From: Stereum hirsutum FP-91666 SS1
Lineage: Eukaryota > Basidiomycota > Agaricomycetes > Russulales > Stereaceae
DNA: 64,000 bases
Assembly: GCF_000264905.1 (NCBI RefSeq)
Contig: NW_006763137.1
Span: 86,166-150,165 of the forward strand
Reading direction: 5' to 3'
How positions within the stretch are numbered: position 1 is the first letter of the stretch; every line of letters starts with the position of its first letter. Below the pieces are notes generated by a model, which worked only from the letters and a program-made list of their open reading frames with translations, searched no databases and was not told the origin of the DNA. Shown here in pieces: positions 11,204 through 22,960 of this stretch. The position numbers and the translations under genes are program-made.

Positions 11204-12739
11204 TCAATCGAATATTCTTCCGCCATCGACAACGATCTAGCGTATTCAATTCTCAGTACACACTCACGAACGTAAGTTAGACAAATGGAGTGGCCCACTC
11301 ACACTTTGACCTATGCACCCATGAGTTAGCAAAATAAAATAAATGGATAGTGAGCATATGCGTCATCTTAGGGACGGCCGAAGCGTAACGGCTTTCACGT
11401 ACCGGTGATGAAGCTTGAGTTCTCTGAAGCGAGGAATGAGACTAAGGCCGCTATCTCCTCCGGCTTACCGAGCCTACACAGGACCGTCGTGTCCTCCAAC
11501 TAGGATATACCGACGACAACATGGGTATCAAGTAAGTTGTGTACCTGAAATGGAGAAAGGTAAGGATAGACAGACGAACATTGGTGTAGAAGGTTTTCGA
11601 GTCGGGAGACTGCGTTGCGAGGTTTCGTACTGCCCAGATGATACGGTACATCGACGGGCCGAATTTATCGAGAAAAGAATGTGCTCACGCATATCCGTGG
11701 ACGTAAAGCCTCTGCCAGTCGTTGAGATTCCAGACACTCAATTATCGGTATGAAGAGACCACTCACGGGGCATAGGCATTCACAGTGATTCCATATTGAC
11801 CCAGCTCCGCCGCTATAACAAAGACCACATTCCTTGTCAGTCTCTTGACCATCACGCTACGGTGGACGAACACATTCTCACCGACAGATTACGTCAGCCC
11901 ACGGACTGCGAACTTGCTGGTGCTATAAGCACTTGCCATCGGGTGTCCTTGTTTCCCAGCGATGGAGCAGGCACCGATGATCCTTCCTCCGCGTCCTTGC
12001 TTGATCATCTGGCGAGCCGCGTATTGGTAGCCTGCTCGCGTCAAGAGCGGTTAATACGGAAGGGGTGTTTGACAGGGAAAAAAAGGGCGAGGGGTAAAAA
12101 ACACGAACACAAGAACACGCCTTTGAGATTGATAGATAACATCCTATCGAGATCTTTGAGGGACGCTAATGAACAAGGGATGCGCGTTGAGATATCACCG
12201 CAGGAGACGACTGCGAGAAAAACAGACGTACTATCAAGGAAACTCGTAAATCCAGGCAATATTCCAGCATTAGCCACCATCTTACACACCGACGGACAAG
12301 GACCAGTAGACATCATGAATAAACACCAGCACCATCTAAGGTAGACGATAGAGGTAACGAACCACGTTCAGACTTCCAAGCTCCTCTACCGCCTCTTCCA
12401 CCATCCTCTTTACATCTTCTTCGGAAGAGACGTCGCCCGTAGTGATCATGCATTTCTGCCCGGGATGTTTGTCGGAATAGGACTTGAGGATTTGAGCCTG
12501 AAGGTCTTCGAGGATGTCTTTCTTTGAAAGAAGGTCGTTGAGAGCCAGGGAGAACCCATCTTCGGCGAGTCGGAGAGCTATGGAGCGACCTAGTCCTAGC
12601 GATTCGGAAAAGTCATATCATGGACGGTGACAGATGGTGAGAAGCATTTCGTTGAATACAATAAGACCAGAGAGAGGTACCGACCTTGTGCAGCGGCGCC
12701 CGTTATGAAAGCGACACGATTTCCAGTAGCACTAGACAT
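11204..12739 (-). CDS. Short-chain dehydrogenase/reductase (classical SDR)
   Basis: Minus strand, start at 12739, stop at 11204-11206. Exons I can place: 12739-12685, 12595-12363, 12280-12232, 12165-12109, 12031-11893, then further exons to 11204. The N-terminus 'RVAFITGAAAQG', spliced to 'LGRSIALRL', is the TGxxxGxG cofactor loop; 'GDVSSEEDVKRM' and 'MVANAGILP' (NAG motif) follow; the catalytic Ser is in 'IGACSIAGKQG' and the YxxxK pair in 'SAYSTSKFAVRGLT'; 'YGITVNAYAPGFTSTDM' and the end 'LGKPEEIAALVSFLAS', 'ITGQSIVVDGGRIFD' are diagnostic. Sequence style resembles acetoin/diacetyl and 3-oxoacyl reductases; true substrate unknown. Exon junctions around 11815-11893 and 11470-11740 are not resolved, and I cannot exclude a frame lesion there. 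Confidence 0.85.
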
Positions 12740-14082
12740 GGTATTAGTGGTACTGATCAAGGATAGATCTGGCGTTGGGAGAACGAGAGCAGCGGTGTGC
12801 ACTGTAGCGGTGGAAATATAGGGGTAAAGACTCGGATCAGCCTTAGATACACATGATGAGACCCCGCAGGAAAGACCCGCAAAACCATGGAAAACCTTCA
12901 GATGACCGAACCATGAGATGTCAGCAGATAATCACAAGCTGGCGAGAAGGGCTTCCAATCCTCATGCCTACTTCCCATAGCGCTAGTATGGCCGATAGTA
13001 GTAGCCTGAGTAGGTATCTGGCTCTCATTGACTCACTCGACATGATGGTTTTTCGGACAACACCATCGACATAAGGAGCTGAAGAAGAAGAATGGACCCA
13101 CCGTTGGCGCTGGTGTCGCTGGATCTGGTGCTTCTTGGAGACTACAACGCAGTCGTGTATCACTCTGTTCCTCGATGCGATGCAAGAGTTTTAGTCCTGA
13201 GTCAGAAGGAGAAAGATGGTGTAAAGCTGGCAAGACCCCGTAGGAGAGTCATATGGGCCTGATATGAACATGGTGGTGCCTCTATCCCAAGGAAAATGCT
13301 ACCGTTAAATTTGCCTACTGAGAAACGACCAGATGCCTAGAAAGAGACATAGAGCACGTTTCGGGACAACTAAAAACGATGGGGCTTACGAAGGTCGAAA
13401 TCAACGACTCCTCTATGGACGTTGTATGGATGTCCCGATACTTAACGATCGTTGTGGATGAAGTCAAGAATGAAGATGCAATCGTGTGCCGCGCCACCCG
13501 CAGTGATACTTACCGAAATAAGCGCCACGCCACACCACCCGCGGTCAACTGTCAGTAAAAACTGCCCTGTTTCATGGCCACGAGCATCGCACTCGACAAA
13601 TACCGCGACAATTCGACAACCTTCATCATCCTCTTCGACCTAACCATCATGTTGCACAAAAATCTTCCCCGCTCAAAATCCCTCGAATATTCCTTGTCTT
13701 TTTATTGCTTGGCTCGGCGCAAGCCGACGGCATGCGCGTACGGGGGCTTTACCAAACTTTGACGAATCGGTAGAAGTCGTCGCATCCGTCTTGAGGACGA
13801 ACCGCGACAGTCGAACAACCCGTCAACGAGCAGCTGCTCCTCTCCCTCAGACTCGTACCATTGCCATCGGCTCCTTGGCCTTCATATACAAAGCTTGGAT
13901 TTCGAGACTTGACTTGACCTCCACACGTCGCCGGACTTGCTTTCGCGAAGTTTCTGTTGACGGGTATGTACAGTTTTCTGATGTTGACAAGCTGGGGTAA
14001 TGACTGGGAGAAGTATAGAAACTAGCCACTTATATTTGACTTGTTGAAATCGGACGCTTGAAAGAGAAAACATTGGGTAGAC
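12740..14082. other. Intergenic between divergent SDR and phosducin-like genes
   Basis: About 1.3 kb with short frames on both strands and no recognisable product. It must contain promoters for the genes starting at 12739 (minus) and 14083 (plus). Confidence 0.5.
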
Positions 14083-15572
14083 ATGGTGCGTGTGCTTCAG
14101 CCGTTCGCACTTCCCCTGTCGACCGACTGGCTTGTTCTCTTGTCCACTTCTGTCGTACTCTTCGCCATGCTCACCTCCATAATTAGGCCGGCGATCGTCT
14201 CGAGGAACTTGTACTCTCGGGTGAACTCTTCAACGGGCCCTCCCGTTCCTCATCACCCTCCCGCTCTCCTTCCCCAGACTCCACCCCGTCCCGCCCCTGG
14301 CCTACCGAAGACATCTCGGATGCGAACACGGACGCTGCCTACACGCCCAACATAACCACCACCGCCAATACCGACGTCCACGACCCCAATGCTAGCGTCG
14401 GAACGGGCCCAGGTCGAACGGGTGTAAAAGGCGTCATTCGCGATCATGACGAGGCTGCAGCGCTCTCTCGGGCGCACCGCGCAAGCGAAATCACTGCTCT
14501 GAATCGCGCTATGGAACGGGCATCGCTTGGAGGGAAGACATTCCTGGAGGAAGAGGCCGATAAATTGAAGGAGAGGATCGAGAAGGGAGAGACGGAGAAG
14601 GAGGTGTTGGAGGATGGCTCGCCGTTTGCGATGGGGATGGGGAGTGGGATGGTGGGGAGAATGGTGGATGGAATGAAGCGGAGAAGGTTTGGGCATCTCA
14701 GAGAGGTGGGGGAAAAGGGCTATGTTAATGCGGTGGAGGGGGAGAAGGGAGACGTCTGGGTCGTGGTGCACATTTATGACCCGGTGAGTGTTCGCGTCCA
14801 GTCGTTTAGTCTGCCAAGATAGAGGATGACTGTGCTGTTTGGTGTGGCGAGAGTCGTTTGCGTGGTCCATCAACATGGTTCGTGGACTGTTGTGCTACAT
14901 GCAACGGCATGGACCACATATAGGATCCCCACCGATCCGGTGCTACACCTACATCTTCACCTATATCTACCCACATCCTGGACGCCGTCCCATCGTCCTG
15001 AACTATATACTCATAGAATCCCCTCCTTATCTCTAGGTACTTGACCGTTGCGAGCGTATAGACGACACACTCGTGCGTCTCGCCCGCATGCACTCCGACA
15101 CCAAGTTCATCCGCTGCCGTGCCAGCGCCATCGGCTTCGCATCCTCATCTTCGTCACCGTCATCCGCTTCCGCATCCGGCCCTCCCAAAAAACCAATTCG
15201 TTCCGCCGTTCTATCCTCCATAGACGAGGATAATCCATATGAGAACGAGAAGGCTGGTTATGATGCTGAAGAGGGTGAAGAAGATTGGGATGATGAAGAG
15301 GGAGACGATGGTGTGGATACGGACATGTTGCCGACGATGTTGGTGTATAAGGCCGGGCAGTTGGTGCACAACTGGGTGAGGGTGGATTGGGAGGCGGGTG
15401 AGGCGGGGGTGAAGGATTTGTTAGAGAGGTTCATTTTACTCTTCTTTTCTTTGTCGCGTCGACTCATGGCATGCTCTATAGGAATCATATCATCGAGCCA
15501 AAACGGATGAGTACTGCTACTATTGGACTACCCATGGACGACGAGGACGATATCGGATTGAACGCCTCGTAG
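14083..15572 (+). CDS. Phosducin-like protein (thioredoxin-fold chaperone cofactor)
   Basis: Proposed exons: 14083-14085 (only the ATG codon), 14187-14783, 15037-15428, 15482-15572; total 1083 bases, 360 residues. The N-terminus begins 'AGDRLEELVLSGELFN', followed by a Ser/Pro-rich linker, a helix-rich segment with 'LNRAMERASLGGKTFLEEE', and the phosducin hallmark 'FGHLREVGEKGYVNAVEG'. The thioredoxin-like domain has 'VWVVVHIYDP', then 'DDTLVRLARMHSDTKFIRC', an acidic insertion rich in Asp/Glu, and 'DMLPTMLVYKAGQLVHNWVR'. The redox CxxC of thioredoxins is absent, as usual for this family. Known members assist folding of G-protein beta subunits and CCT substrates in the cytosol; that role here is by family. 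The start depends on the one-codon exon; an unseen upstream exon is the alternative. Confidence 0.88.
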
Positions 15573-16058
15573 GGTCGAGGAGACTCCCGCTCGTCGACTT
15601 CGTCTGCCCGTCGAGTTTTGACCGCCATACTACCATAGAGGAAGTCCTCCCGCTCAAGGGTACAGGCTTCGTATTTATTACTGCTTCCATTATATTTAAT
15701 TACCAGCATCTTTATTACTCACATACCTCACAGTACTCTTGAGTGTTCTCTAGACAATAATCCCTCGCCGTCTTGAATAATGGTTCTGTGCACTATCTTT
15801 AACCGAACTCGTACAAACATATATATTGGTACATGTCGATCCATTGGACTTTAGGCTTCTACTGCTTATATCTACTTGTCTGTGCATAGCTTATCCTACC
15901 TTTATGTCTGGAATCCCCATAGAACCACGGTGGATATATATCGCACCGTTCAGATCCTACGCCACACGCCACACCGAATGTAATCCAAGGAAACAAATCA
16001 AATACAGCACTTCATACATTTTCTATATCCTCATAGTCACTCCATGCTAAACCGCATC
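15573..16058. other. Intergenic, convergent 3' ends
   Basis: Lies between the stops of the phosducin-like gene and the gamma-glutamylcyclotransferase gene. AT-rich with TATATA stretches; no gene seen. Likely holds both polyadenylation regions. Confidence 0.5.
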
Positions 16059-16686
16059 TCATCCACTGATGAAAGGCCGCATCCACTTCTCGACATACTC
16101 GCGCGGAACACCCCTCTCGACCGCATCCTTTATACCCCTATTCATCCTCCCAACATATGTACTCCTCCTTTGCCTTCCCATCCTCCATCATGACGCAATT
16201 CACATACACCAATACCTTTTCCGACCTCGCAATCTCCTTCACTATCACAGCCTCCTTACCGTCCACGTCTGGTCGAACGTCGAAGACTTTCACCTCCAAT
16301 TCGAGCTTGTTGTAAGCGCCCGTCGCCACACCTTCGTATCTGTCTAACGCCACTTCGTCTACTCCATCCTCGCTCATCGCATAGAGCAAACCCCATACCT
16401 CGGTACCCTTGTACCTCTCTTCTTCATCCTTCTCAATTGCTTTTATCGTCGTACTTCTCCAATCCTCATCGACAACTTCTACTGTTTCAGTCGCCACGGG
16501 GGCTGCAACGGGGACGGGTACGATGTTGGCATAACCTCGTTTGTTGATCTGCCACCGCCAGTTCTTCAATCTCGCGGGAGCGACGTATGGGCTGGATGGA
16601 CAACGCATTTTCATCTGAGAGAGAGCGAGGTTGGACCCGTAGGCGAAGTAGAGTGGTCGGGTGGAGGACTCGGAAGTGGAGGTCAT
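16059..16686 (-). CDS. Gamma-glutamylcyclotransferase-like protein with C-terminal frameshift
   Basis: Minus strand from 16686. The opening 'RPLYFAYGSNLALSQM' is the YGSN substrate loop of the GGCT/AIG2-like fold; 'WGLLYAMSEDGVDEVALDRYEG' contains the conserved region with the catalytic acidic residue. These enzymes release 5-oxoproline from gamma-glutamyl peptides. The in-frame reading stops at 16138 after about 182 residues ('YICWEDE'). One base further in frame, the sequence continues as 'VGRMNRGIKDAVERG' and 'VPREYVEKWMRPFIS' to a stop at 16059, which is the normal family ending. So a single extra base near 16151-16158 separates the two parts; no intron fits. Either a real truncating mutation or a sequence error. 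Confidence 0.85.
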
Positions 16687-17160
16687 GAGAAGCTGCTGAC
16701 GCGTGGGTAGGAGCTCGAGTGAGCTATGCTCCTGTAGACTTTGAACAGCGATATGGATCCTTGTAGAAGGGATGGTCTATACTTTGCGGTATATGTCCTC
16801 AACAGTAATAGTGTCGCTTTGGTTTGCTAGCGATATGGCGGTCGTTAACAAGTTGTGTTGTGACGTTGCGGACGATGGGGAACTTTCCTACGCACCGTGC
16901 TGTAGGTGCTGTGCCACAGTTGCATGCAGTTGTGGGTCATTCTTTGACAAACTCCCATCGTTTCGTTTCCCTTGGAGAATTGATAGTCGTTATGCTGAAT
17001 AGCTCCACTTCAGTGTAGAAGAGCTGTGGAAAAACGCGCAAGAAGCAAACATATAGATTGAGATGAGGTAGAGTACGATACGAATTCGAAAGCTGAGCGG
17101 GTATTAAGTAGACTGTATGTAGTAGGGTCGATCATAAACTATCCATGACGCGAAAAGTGA
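16630..17160. repeat. 5' end and upstream region of GGCT gene, duplicated at 44.9 kb
   Basis: Covers the first codons of the GGCT gene and roughly 470 bases of upstream DNA. A diverged direct copy lies at about 44888-45310; shared blocks include CCCGTAGGCGAAGTAGAG, ATGAGAAGCTGC, TATAGACTTTGA-like and GTTGTGTTGTGACGTT, in the same order. Confidence 0.75.
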
Positions 17161-19352
17161 TAGCGGATACTCGTGGCGTTGCTCAACCAATACTAGAGGT
17201 TGTGGAGGACGATGTTTTCGATGGGTAGATGGATGTGCGAAGGGCGGGACTTGGGGAGCGCTAGGGTCGGAGCGATGGTAGAGAAGAAGCTCAGAAACGA
17301 AGGTTAGGACTCTGTGACTCCGCAAGGAGCGAGCGTGGCTACATAGTCTGGTCTACAGAAGAGCGGGAGCGGGAGAGGCGCGACAAGATTTTTTGCTCGA
17401 CGCTCAGAAACGAAGAGTGAGCGGGTTGTCGGGGATCGCAACCAATCGCCACGGCATCTCCCGCGTCTTAGACTCGGCTTGGCTTCGGCGCTTTAGCTCC
17501 CGCGTTTCTCTCTCTTGTCGTCCTTCCACTGCCCTTATTCTGTGCCTCGTCTCCAACCTCCTCGACAATTCCTCATTGGACCTCTTTTTGGATCCACGTC
17601 TAGCATTCTGGGTGCTTCTACCAATGAACGTTATACCTTGGTTCAACAAGTCTACTATTGGGTTGCCTCTGGTCACTATATCCTTCCTGCACAAGGTCTG
17701 ACGTCTCTACAAAAGACCTTATATCCCGCTCTCTTCAATCTGTGCACTCTCTTTTGATACTGAATGAACCCATTACTCAATATGGTTCTTTCATCCGTGG
17801 CGCGTATTTACGAACTTGCATACTCGCCTGAGGCGTGTCTCCTTCTGAAAGCTCGCTATGCCACCGAGCCAATGGTGAACTACTACGATCTATAGTTGCT
17901 CCTATTTGCCATATTTTGGCTACAGTCGGAATCACAGCTCGCATCGTCAATAATAAATTGTGTCATTCTTTCATGCCCTTCAAACAGACTGTAAGTCCCT
18001 GTCTTCTCTTCCGTTCCGTACCACGCCCGTTCGTACACGAACTAACGAGAACTCAGCGGCGGTGATCCTTGAACACTGGTCTATCGGCAGTGGCTATCAT
18101 GTTCTATGGGTTGTCGTGATGCTCGAACCCAACTCGTGGACTAGAGTCACTTGCTCGTTATGAGACTTGCCACTACTCGCATCGTGGAAGTCCTCTCCAG
18201 ATACGACGCTGAAGATTGATGTTATTAGAATGCTAAAGAACATACATTACATCAATGGGCGATTTATGGCCCGAATTCATTCGTACGCGATGTCCGTGCA
18301 CATCACGTCGGTCACTATCATACCATTCGTTTCATGATTATGCTTGCGCTGCAGTACTCGCCTGATATCGGCGGGTTATCTATGCATGATACATACGTTT
18401 ATTTGGACAACATCTCGATACAAGACGCGCTAGTCTGCGGCCCTCATGCCAGTGTCATTGTCGCCTGTCTTGTGATGCTCGAATTTGGATACTTAGGGTT
18501 TTTGTCCTCGTAGCAATCAGAGCCATTACCAGTGGTCTTTACCCGAGGGGCTGTGGTGCTCGTTTGCAAGATGTTGCGAATCTTGGGACACACGGAGACC
18601 TTCAGAGCTCGCAGCACCCGACTTCATGGCAATAATTCTGCATAAATGCGTCAAGGCATGAATTAAGAGCATTCTGAACATGTGTGCTCAACAAACACTT
18701 CTCTGACCACTCTTCAGGACATATGCCTGCTCGCGTGCATATAAGAAGCTATCACTTCGTTTCAAAGGCGAGCCTTCGATGATTTTAGTAGTAATCACAC
18801 GGGAGACCCTTGACCTTAGTATGCCGTTTGCCGTCGTGCCGTGGGCGTCTACTGCCCCAAGATACCACATACTCCCCATCAGGCTGATCTCATGTCTGTC
18901 CCCGAATGTTGTTTGGCTGTACTGTAATCAGGACTGTACCGATATCTGGAGTGTCCGACGAAGCTGAACCTAAGAAGAGCGATTTAACAAGGGTGCCGCC
19001 GACATCGCCGCCTTTTTCCTGTTTTTTTTTGGCTGGCTACAGCGCGGCGATATCAAAGGGCTCGCAGCGCGTATAGATCATCGCAGTTGTGCTTTTGCGA
19101 TGCTTGGCGTGACCTTAGATCTCACATCAATTGTCTCGTTGGATTCAATGGTATTTTCTGACATTTTATTTGGTCTGTGCCGTTGCACTCACTCGGTCAT
19201 ATATGTAGCGATGCACATTCAACGGTCCGAAAATTATGGTGAGCTCTAGCTGCGGCGGCAACATATCGAACCAATGCAAATATGGACTCTTGTGAGTTCC
19301 ATTCCGTCCCCGATCAGTTTCAATCCCGCAGATGCTGCTAAATCTGCGAATA
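17161..19352. other. Gene-poor interval; possible membrane-protein remnant
   Basis: Short frames only. On the plus strand 17895-18160 reads as 'APICHILATVGITARIV' and, after a candidate intron, 'AVILEHWSIGSGYHVLWVV', which faintly resembles two adjacent helices of fungal seven-helix proteins with an ESGALY-like motif. No start, no complete chain and several stops, so at most a remnant. Confidence 0.2.
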
Positions 19353-20639
19353 GGGCATATACACCCACGGTCAAAATAGTTAACCACCCCCATATTTGGC
19401 AGGTGGTTCCGGCATGTGTCTCCCCTCAAGTACGAAGGTTTTTGTGGTGGTCTGTACACCAGGCTGGTCTACTGTAGAGGCTACATCTATAGGATAGATA
19501 ATTGTGCATCATAGTTGTAGAGTTGAGCCGTGAAAAATCAAAAGAGTCAGATTTTGATAGGTGTACTGTGAATTTTATATAGACGGAAACATCGGTGATA
19601 TGTGAACCAAGGAAAGTGTTGAATATACACTTGAGGGTATAGATTTATGCATTGGTTTTTGCGGGATTTATGGATGAACGATGCATGAACAGTGGTCTTT
19701 GCAAGGTCAGTGTGGCACCTTGCACAATCGGGTACCCCTCCAATATAAAATCAGCAGTACAGTTTAGAGTCGAGCTGTATGCGTTATCGAGACTTTATAG
19801 GCTATTACAGATGTATCATATATAAATATGAACCCTAATATCGCTCGTTGATTTTATATGAGGGGGGTACCTGGAGGTAGGGGGTGCCACACTGACCTTG
19901 CAAGGACCACTGTTCATGCATCGTTCATCCATAAATCCCGCAAAAACCAATGCATAAATCCATACTCTCAAGTGTATATTCAACACTTTCTTTGGTTCAC
20001 ATATCACCAATGTTTCCGTCTATATAAAATTCACAGTACACCTATCAAAATCTGACTCTTTTGATTTTTCACGGCTCAACTCTACAACTATGATGCACAA
20101 TTATCTATCCTATAGATGTAGCCTCTACAGTAGACCAGCCTGGTGTACAGACCACCACAAAAACCTTCGTACTTGAGGGGAGACACATGCCGGAACCACC
20201 TGCCAAATATGGGGGTGGTCAACTATTTTGACCGTGGGTGTATGTAGCGGTTCACATCAGTTTCGTTCATCATCCTGAAAACGAAAAGTGTGAACTCGGA
20301 ATCTCGAGTGTGGTGCTAGATATAATACTCAGTTCACATTGGGTTTGGATCCTCGAGACGGGACTACTCCTGCTCTCATTCCCGTCCCCCTTCCTGATGG
20401 CCTCTGATACAGCGATTCTTTTGGGAGCTACAGTACGTGGGCCTTCCGCCAAAGTGTGTGTTGTTCCGAACGATGTCAGTGAACGGGCAGAGGCCGGAGG
20501 AGGCCCCTCTCGCATCGAAATCGCACTGAGTGTGAATTGAGCTTCGAGGCTCCAACGGGACAAAGTTGCGAAGTATTGAACCCATCATGGGTTTAGTTCA
20601 CATCGCAAAAACGCGATGTGAACCGCTACATATATGCCC
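19353..20639. mobile_element. Large foldback (inverted-repeat) element with a nested insertion
   Basis: Two arms of about 400 bases, roughly 97% identical by eye and in inverted orientation: left arm 19353 to about 19758, right arm from about 19848 to 20242 plus 20633-20639. The loop is about 90 bases. The outer ends read GGGCATATACACCCACGG on the left and its reverse complement on the right, flanked by TA on each side, suggesting a TA target duplication. The right arm is interrupted by a separate element (20243-20630) plus a duplicated TA. No transposase frame. A transcript through this would form a long hairpin. Confidence 0.85.
20243..20630. mobile_element. 388-base MITE nested in the foldback arm
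   Basis: Terminal inverted repeats TGTAGCGGTTCACATC / GATGTGAACCGCTACA, flanked by TA (20241-20242 and 20631-20632). Removing the element and one TA restores the sequence gtgTAtatgcc, which equals the reverse complement of the left foldback arm, so the insertion point is proven by the other arm. GTTCACA-like motifs recur inside, and the right end can form a local hairpin. The TA target suggests mobilisation by a Tc1/mariner-type enzyme encoded elsewhere; that is inference. Confidence 0.88.
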
Positions 20640-21147
20640 TAATGATTCAGTTCTACAACTACCACTCGACATTCACCGTGGAATTTGGATTTATTTGCGT
20701 TCTCCGTGCAGAGTATTGACAATATTCCTTTTGATATCTCGGTTTGGGACGCGTTCCAAGGGTGTGCTCGTTCTGGTTAGTAGGTTTCTGTCTATGTTTT
20801 TGTCCGTTATTCGGGTGGATTAACTGATTCGACTCTGCACAGACTCGCTACGCACGTCAATGAACTTTCCCATTCAATACTATCAGCTACGAAGGTGACT
20901 ACCTGTAGGATCCATTATAGATTGGGGTAGGTAGTAGCTCGCTGACGTTGCCCTCTAGGAAGAGAAGAAATATGTTTCGCATCTTCAAACAGTATGGTAC
21001 TGATATATCGGTCAAACTACCGTCTGACGATCACCTCAACCAGCAGAACATGGGCCAGATGCCGAGGAGATAACAGTGTTCTAATTAGATGACAACCATG
21101 ACACCCTTTGGATTGACGCTAATAAATTTTCACCGGGCCTTGATTGG
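20640..21147. other. Intergenic, nothing recognised
   Basis: Short unsupported frames between the foldback element and the inverted duplication. Confidence 0.45.
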
Positions 21148-22960
21148 GTGAGAGCGCTATTGAGTTGATAGACAGTCAAAGCCCCTCGCTGACCCGAATG
21201 CTAGATTTCCCGCCTCTTATTTTTATTCCCAGATGGATCATTGGTTTCAGCTTCAGCTAATATACCCGACAGCGCGTGAGAATGCATCTGAGGTTACAAT
21301 CCAGTGGCGGGGATCACCACTATCCCTGTCTCTCTCCGCGGTATGGTAACTTGATCCTTCATCTTTGACCTAGAAACATTTTCCAGATCACTTTTTTTGC
21401 TTTTGCGTTCCATACCGATCACCCGCCCTGCGTAGATCCCGATATGACACGTTAAACAATGAGTGAAGAATGCAATCAAGTCGACGTCGGATACGTACCG
21501 ATCCTCCGTCTATGGATAGCTGGCCGCTTTACTATCGAAAGTCGTCGTGTTTCTGAGAAGAACCAAAAAGGTACAGATTATCTTGCGCATATGACCGCCA
21601 GTGTAAGTCAAGCCCTCCGTCTTCACATTCTAAAACCACCCAGTAATGTCGTTCATGCTCAAGCCCATCCATTCACTGATCACCAAACTTCGAGACTCAA
21701 ACTGAGGTACCGATTCTGGGTTCTGCCTTGGCACGAAAGATATCTAGCCGCATCTATGCAATACATATCATTCGTAATTGGGACAGACAAAACATTGCTA
21801 TCATTGGAGGGGCTCATTGTGTGTTCGACCGCCCCGCCCTCAGACCTTCGTGCTAGTGGCAATGCGCCTTCATGGCACGGGTATGCAACTGAGTTGTGGT
21901 AAGCTAGGCTTCTGACTGTCCGAGTGACTCCGAGGCATACATCCACCTCAACTCTTCATGTCTGCTCCATACACACACCCTATAGTCAATACCTGCGCTA
22001 TGAGCAGCTCTGCCACAACCTGTCAATATAAAGGCTTCCTAGTAAGTTTCGTTTTTACACTCGTCAACTCAAATCCGTACCTTCCCTGTTCACCTTTCAT
22101 CTAGTCCCAGAAACCACACATCTGTTACAATCATGAGCAAAAGCACGGATCCAAAGGCTCAATGGGATAAATTTAAAGGTACCGTGAATAACATGACTCT
22201 GAACAACGGTACGTGGCCAAATCATGGATTGATGTCCTTTCTGTTTACTGAAAACTATTTCCCAATCATTCAGTTCAATTGGGTTCGTACATGAAGGTTA
22301 TTGAGGATATGGATAACGCAGTAGGCCAGAGAGGTGAGTTTTATTCTCTGCCGTGTGGAGCAGACTGATAATTTGTGCCGAGTATGCTCGGTTTTAGGAA
22401 GAGAGCTTGTCAACAAGTGGCACGCTGCCCAGGCTACTTTCGCAGTCTTCATCGCCAACAACTGTCAGACTCCACTTGTATAATCTAGGTGTAGTCTGCG
22501 CTGACACGTGCTCTAGTCACTTCGGAATACATTGCTGCCGTTGGCGCCATGGACAATATCGTGAAGAAAGCAACTTGAGTGTGGTAAGAACCATGAGCAA
22601 CTGCGTATAGATACAAGTCTGGGCGTTTTCAAGAGCACTAATCACCCAACGTAGCTCGTGTACCTATTCCTATAATATTTTAGTACGATATGGATGACAT
22701 TTATCTTCTATTTTTTGACCCTCAGCCGAGGACCGAGAATCTAACCACGGAACCCTGTGTATGGCATTAAGCAGAAAGCACTGAGGAAACCTCGTCCGAT
22801 ACACACTGTCCTCGGAGGCGCATCACTGGTATATGTTTCATCATATTGTATGAGTAGGGTGCTTGGAGCGATTACCGAAGTGTCAGATAGTCGGAGAACC
22901 TTGACGGAGATACCTATGCCCACGAAATTTTGACTATGAATATCCAATGGTTGGAGCATA
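21148..22960. repeat. Left arm of an inverted segmental duplication
   Basis: About 1.8 kb that reappears in reverse complement at 24058-25875. Matching blocks run in mirrored order, for example TTCCCGCCTCTTATTTTTAT- and CAGCTTCAGCTAAT-type strings near 21215-21260 and 25750-25820, GACACGTTAAACAA near 21445 and 25555, the small gene, and GGAACCCTGTG near 22748 and 24240. Divergence is moderate (perhaps 15-25%), so the duplication is not recent. Confidence 0.8.
22133..22578 (+). CDS. Small unrecognised protein, 87 residues (copy 1 of a local family)
   Basis: Four exons: 22133-22208, 22274-22333, 22398-22463, 22517-22578; 264 bases in total, all internal junctions in phase 1. Begins MSKSTDPKAQWDKFKGTV, continues 'QLGSYMKVIEDMDNAVGQ', 'RELVNKWHAAQATFAVFIANN' (21-residue helix-like block) and ends 'EYIAAVGAMDNIVKKAT'. 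Predominantly amphipathic helical in appearance, no cysteine, no signal peptide. Gene structure and residues match the copy at 24425-24879 and, more distantly, 41651-42155 and the start of the 42759-44822 gene. Function unknown; a small helical bundle is the most I would infer. Confidence 0.8.
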
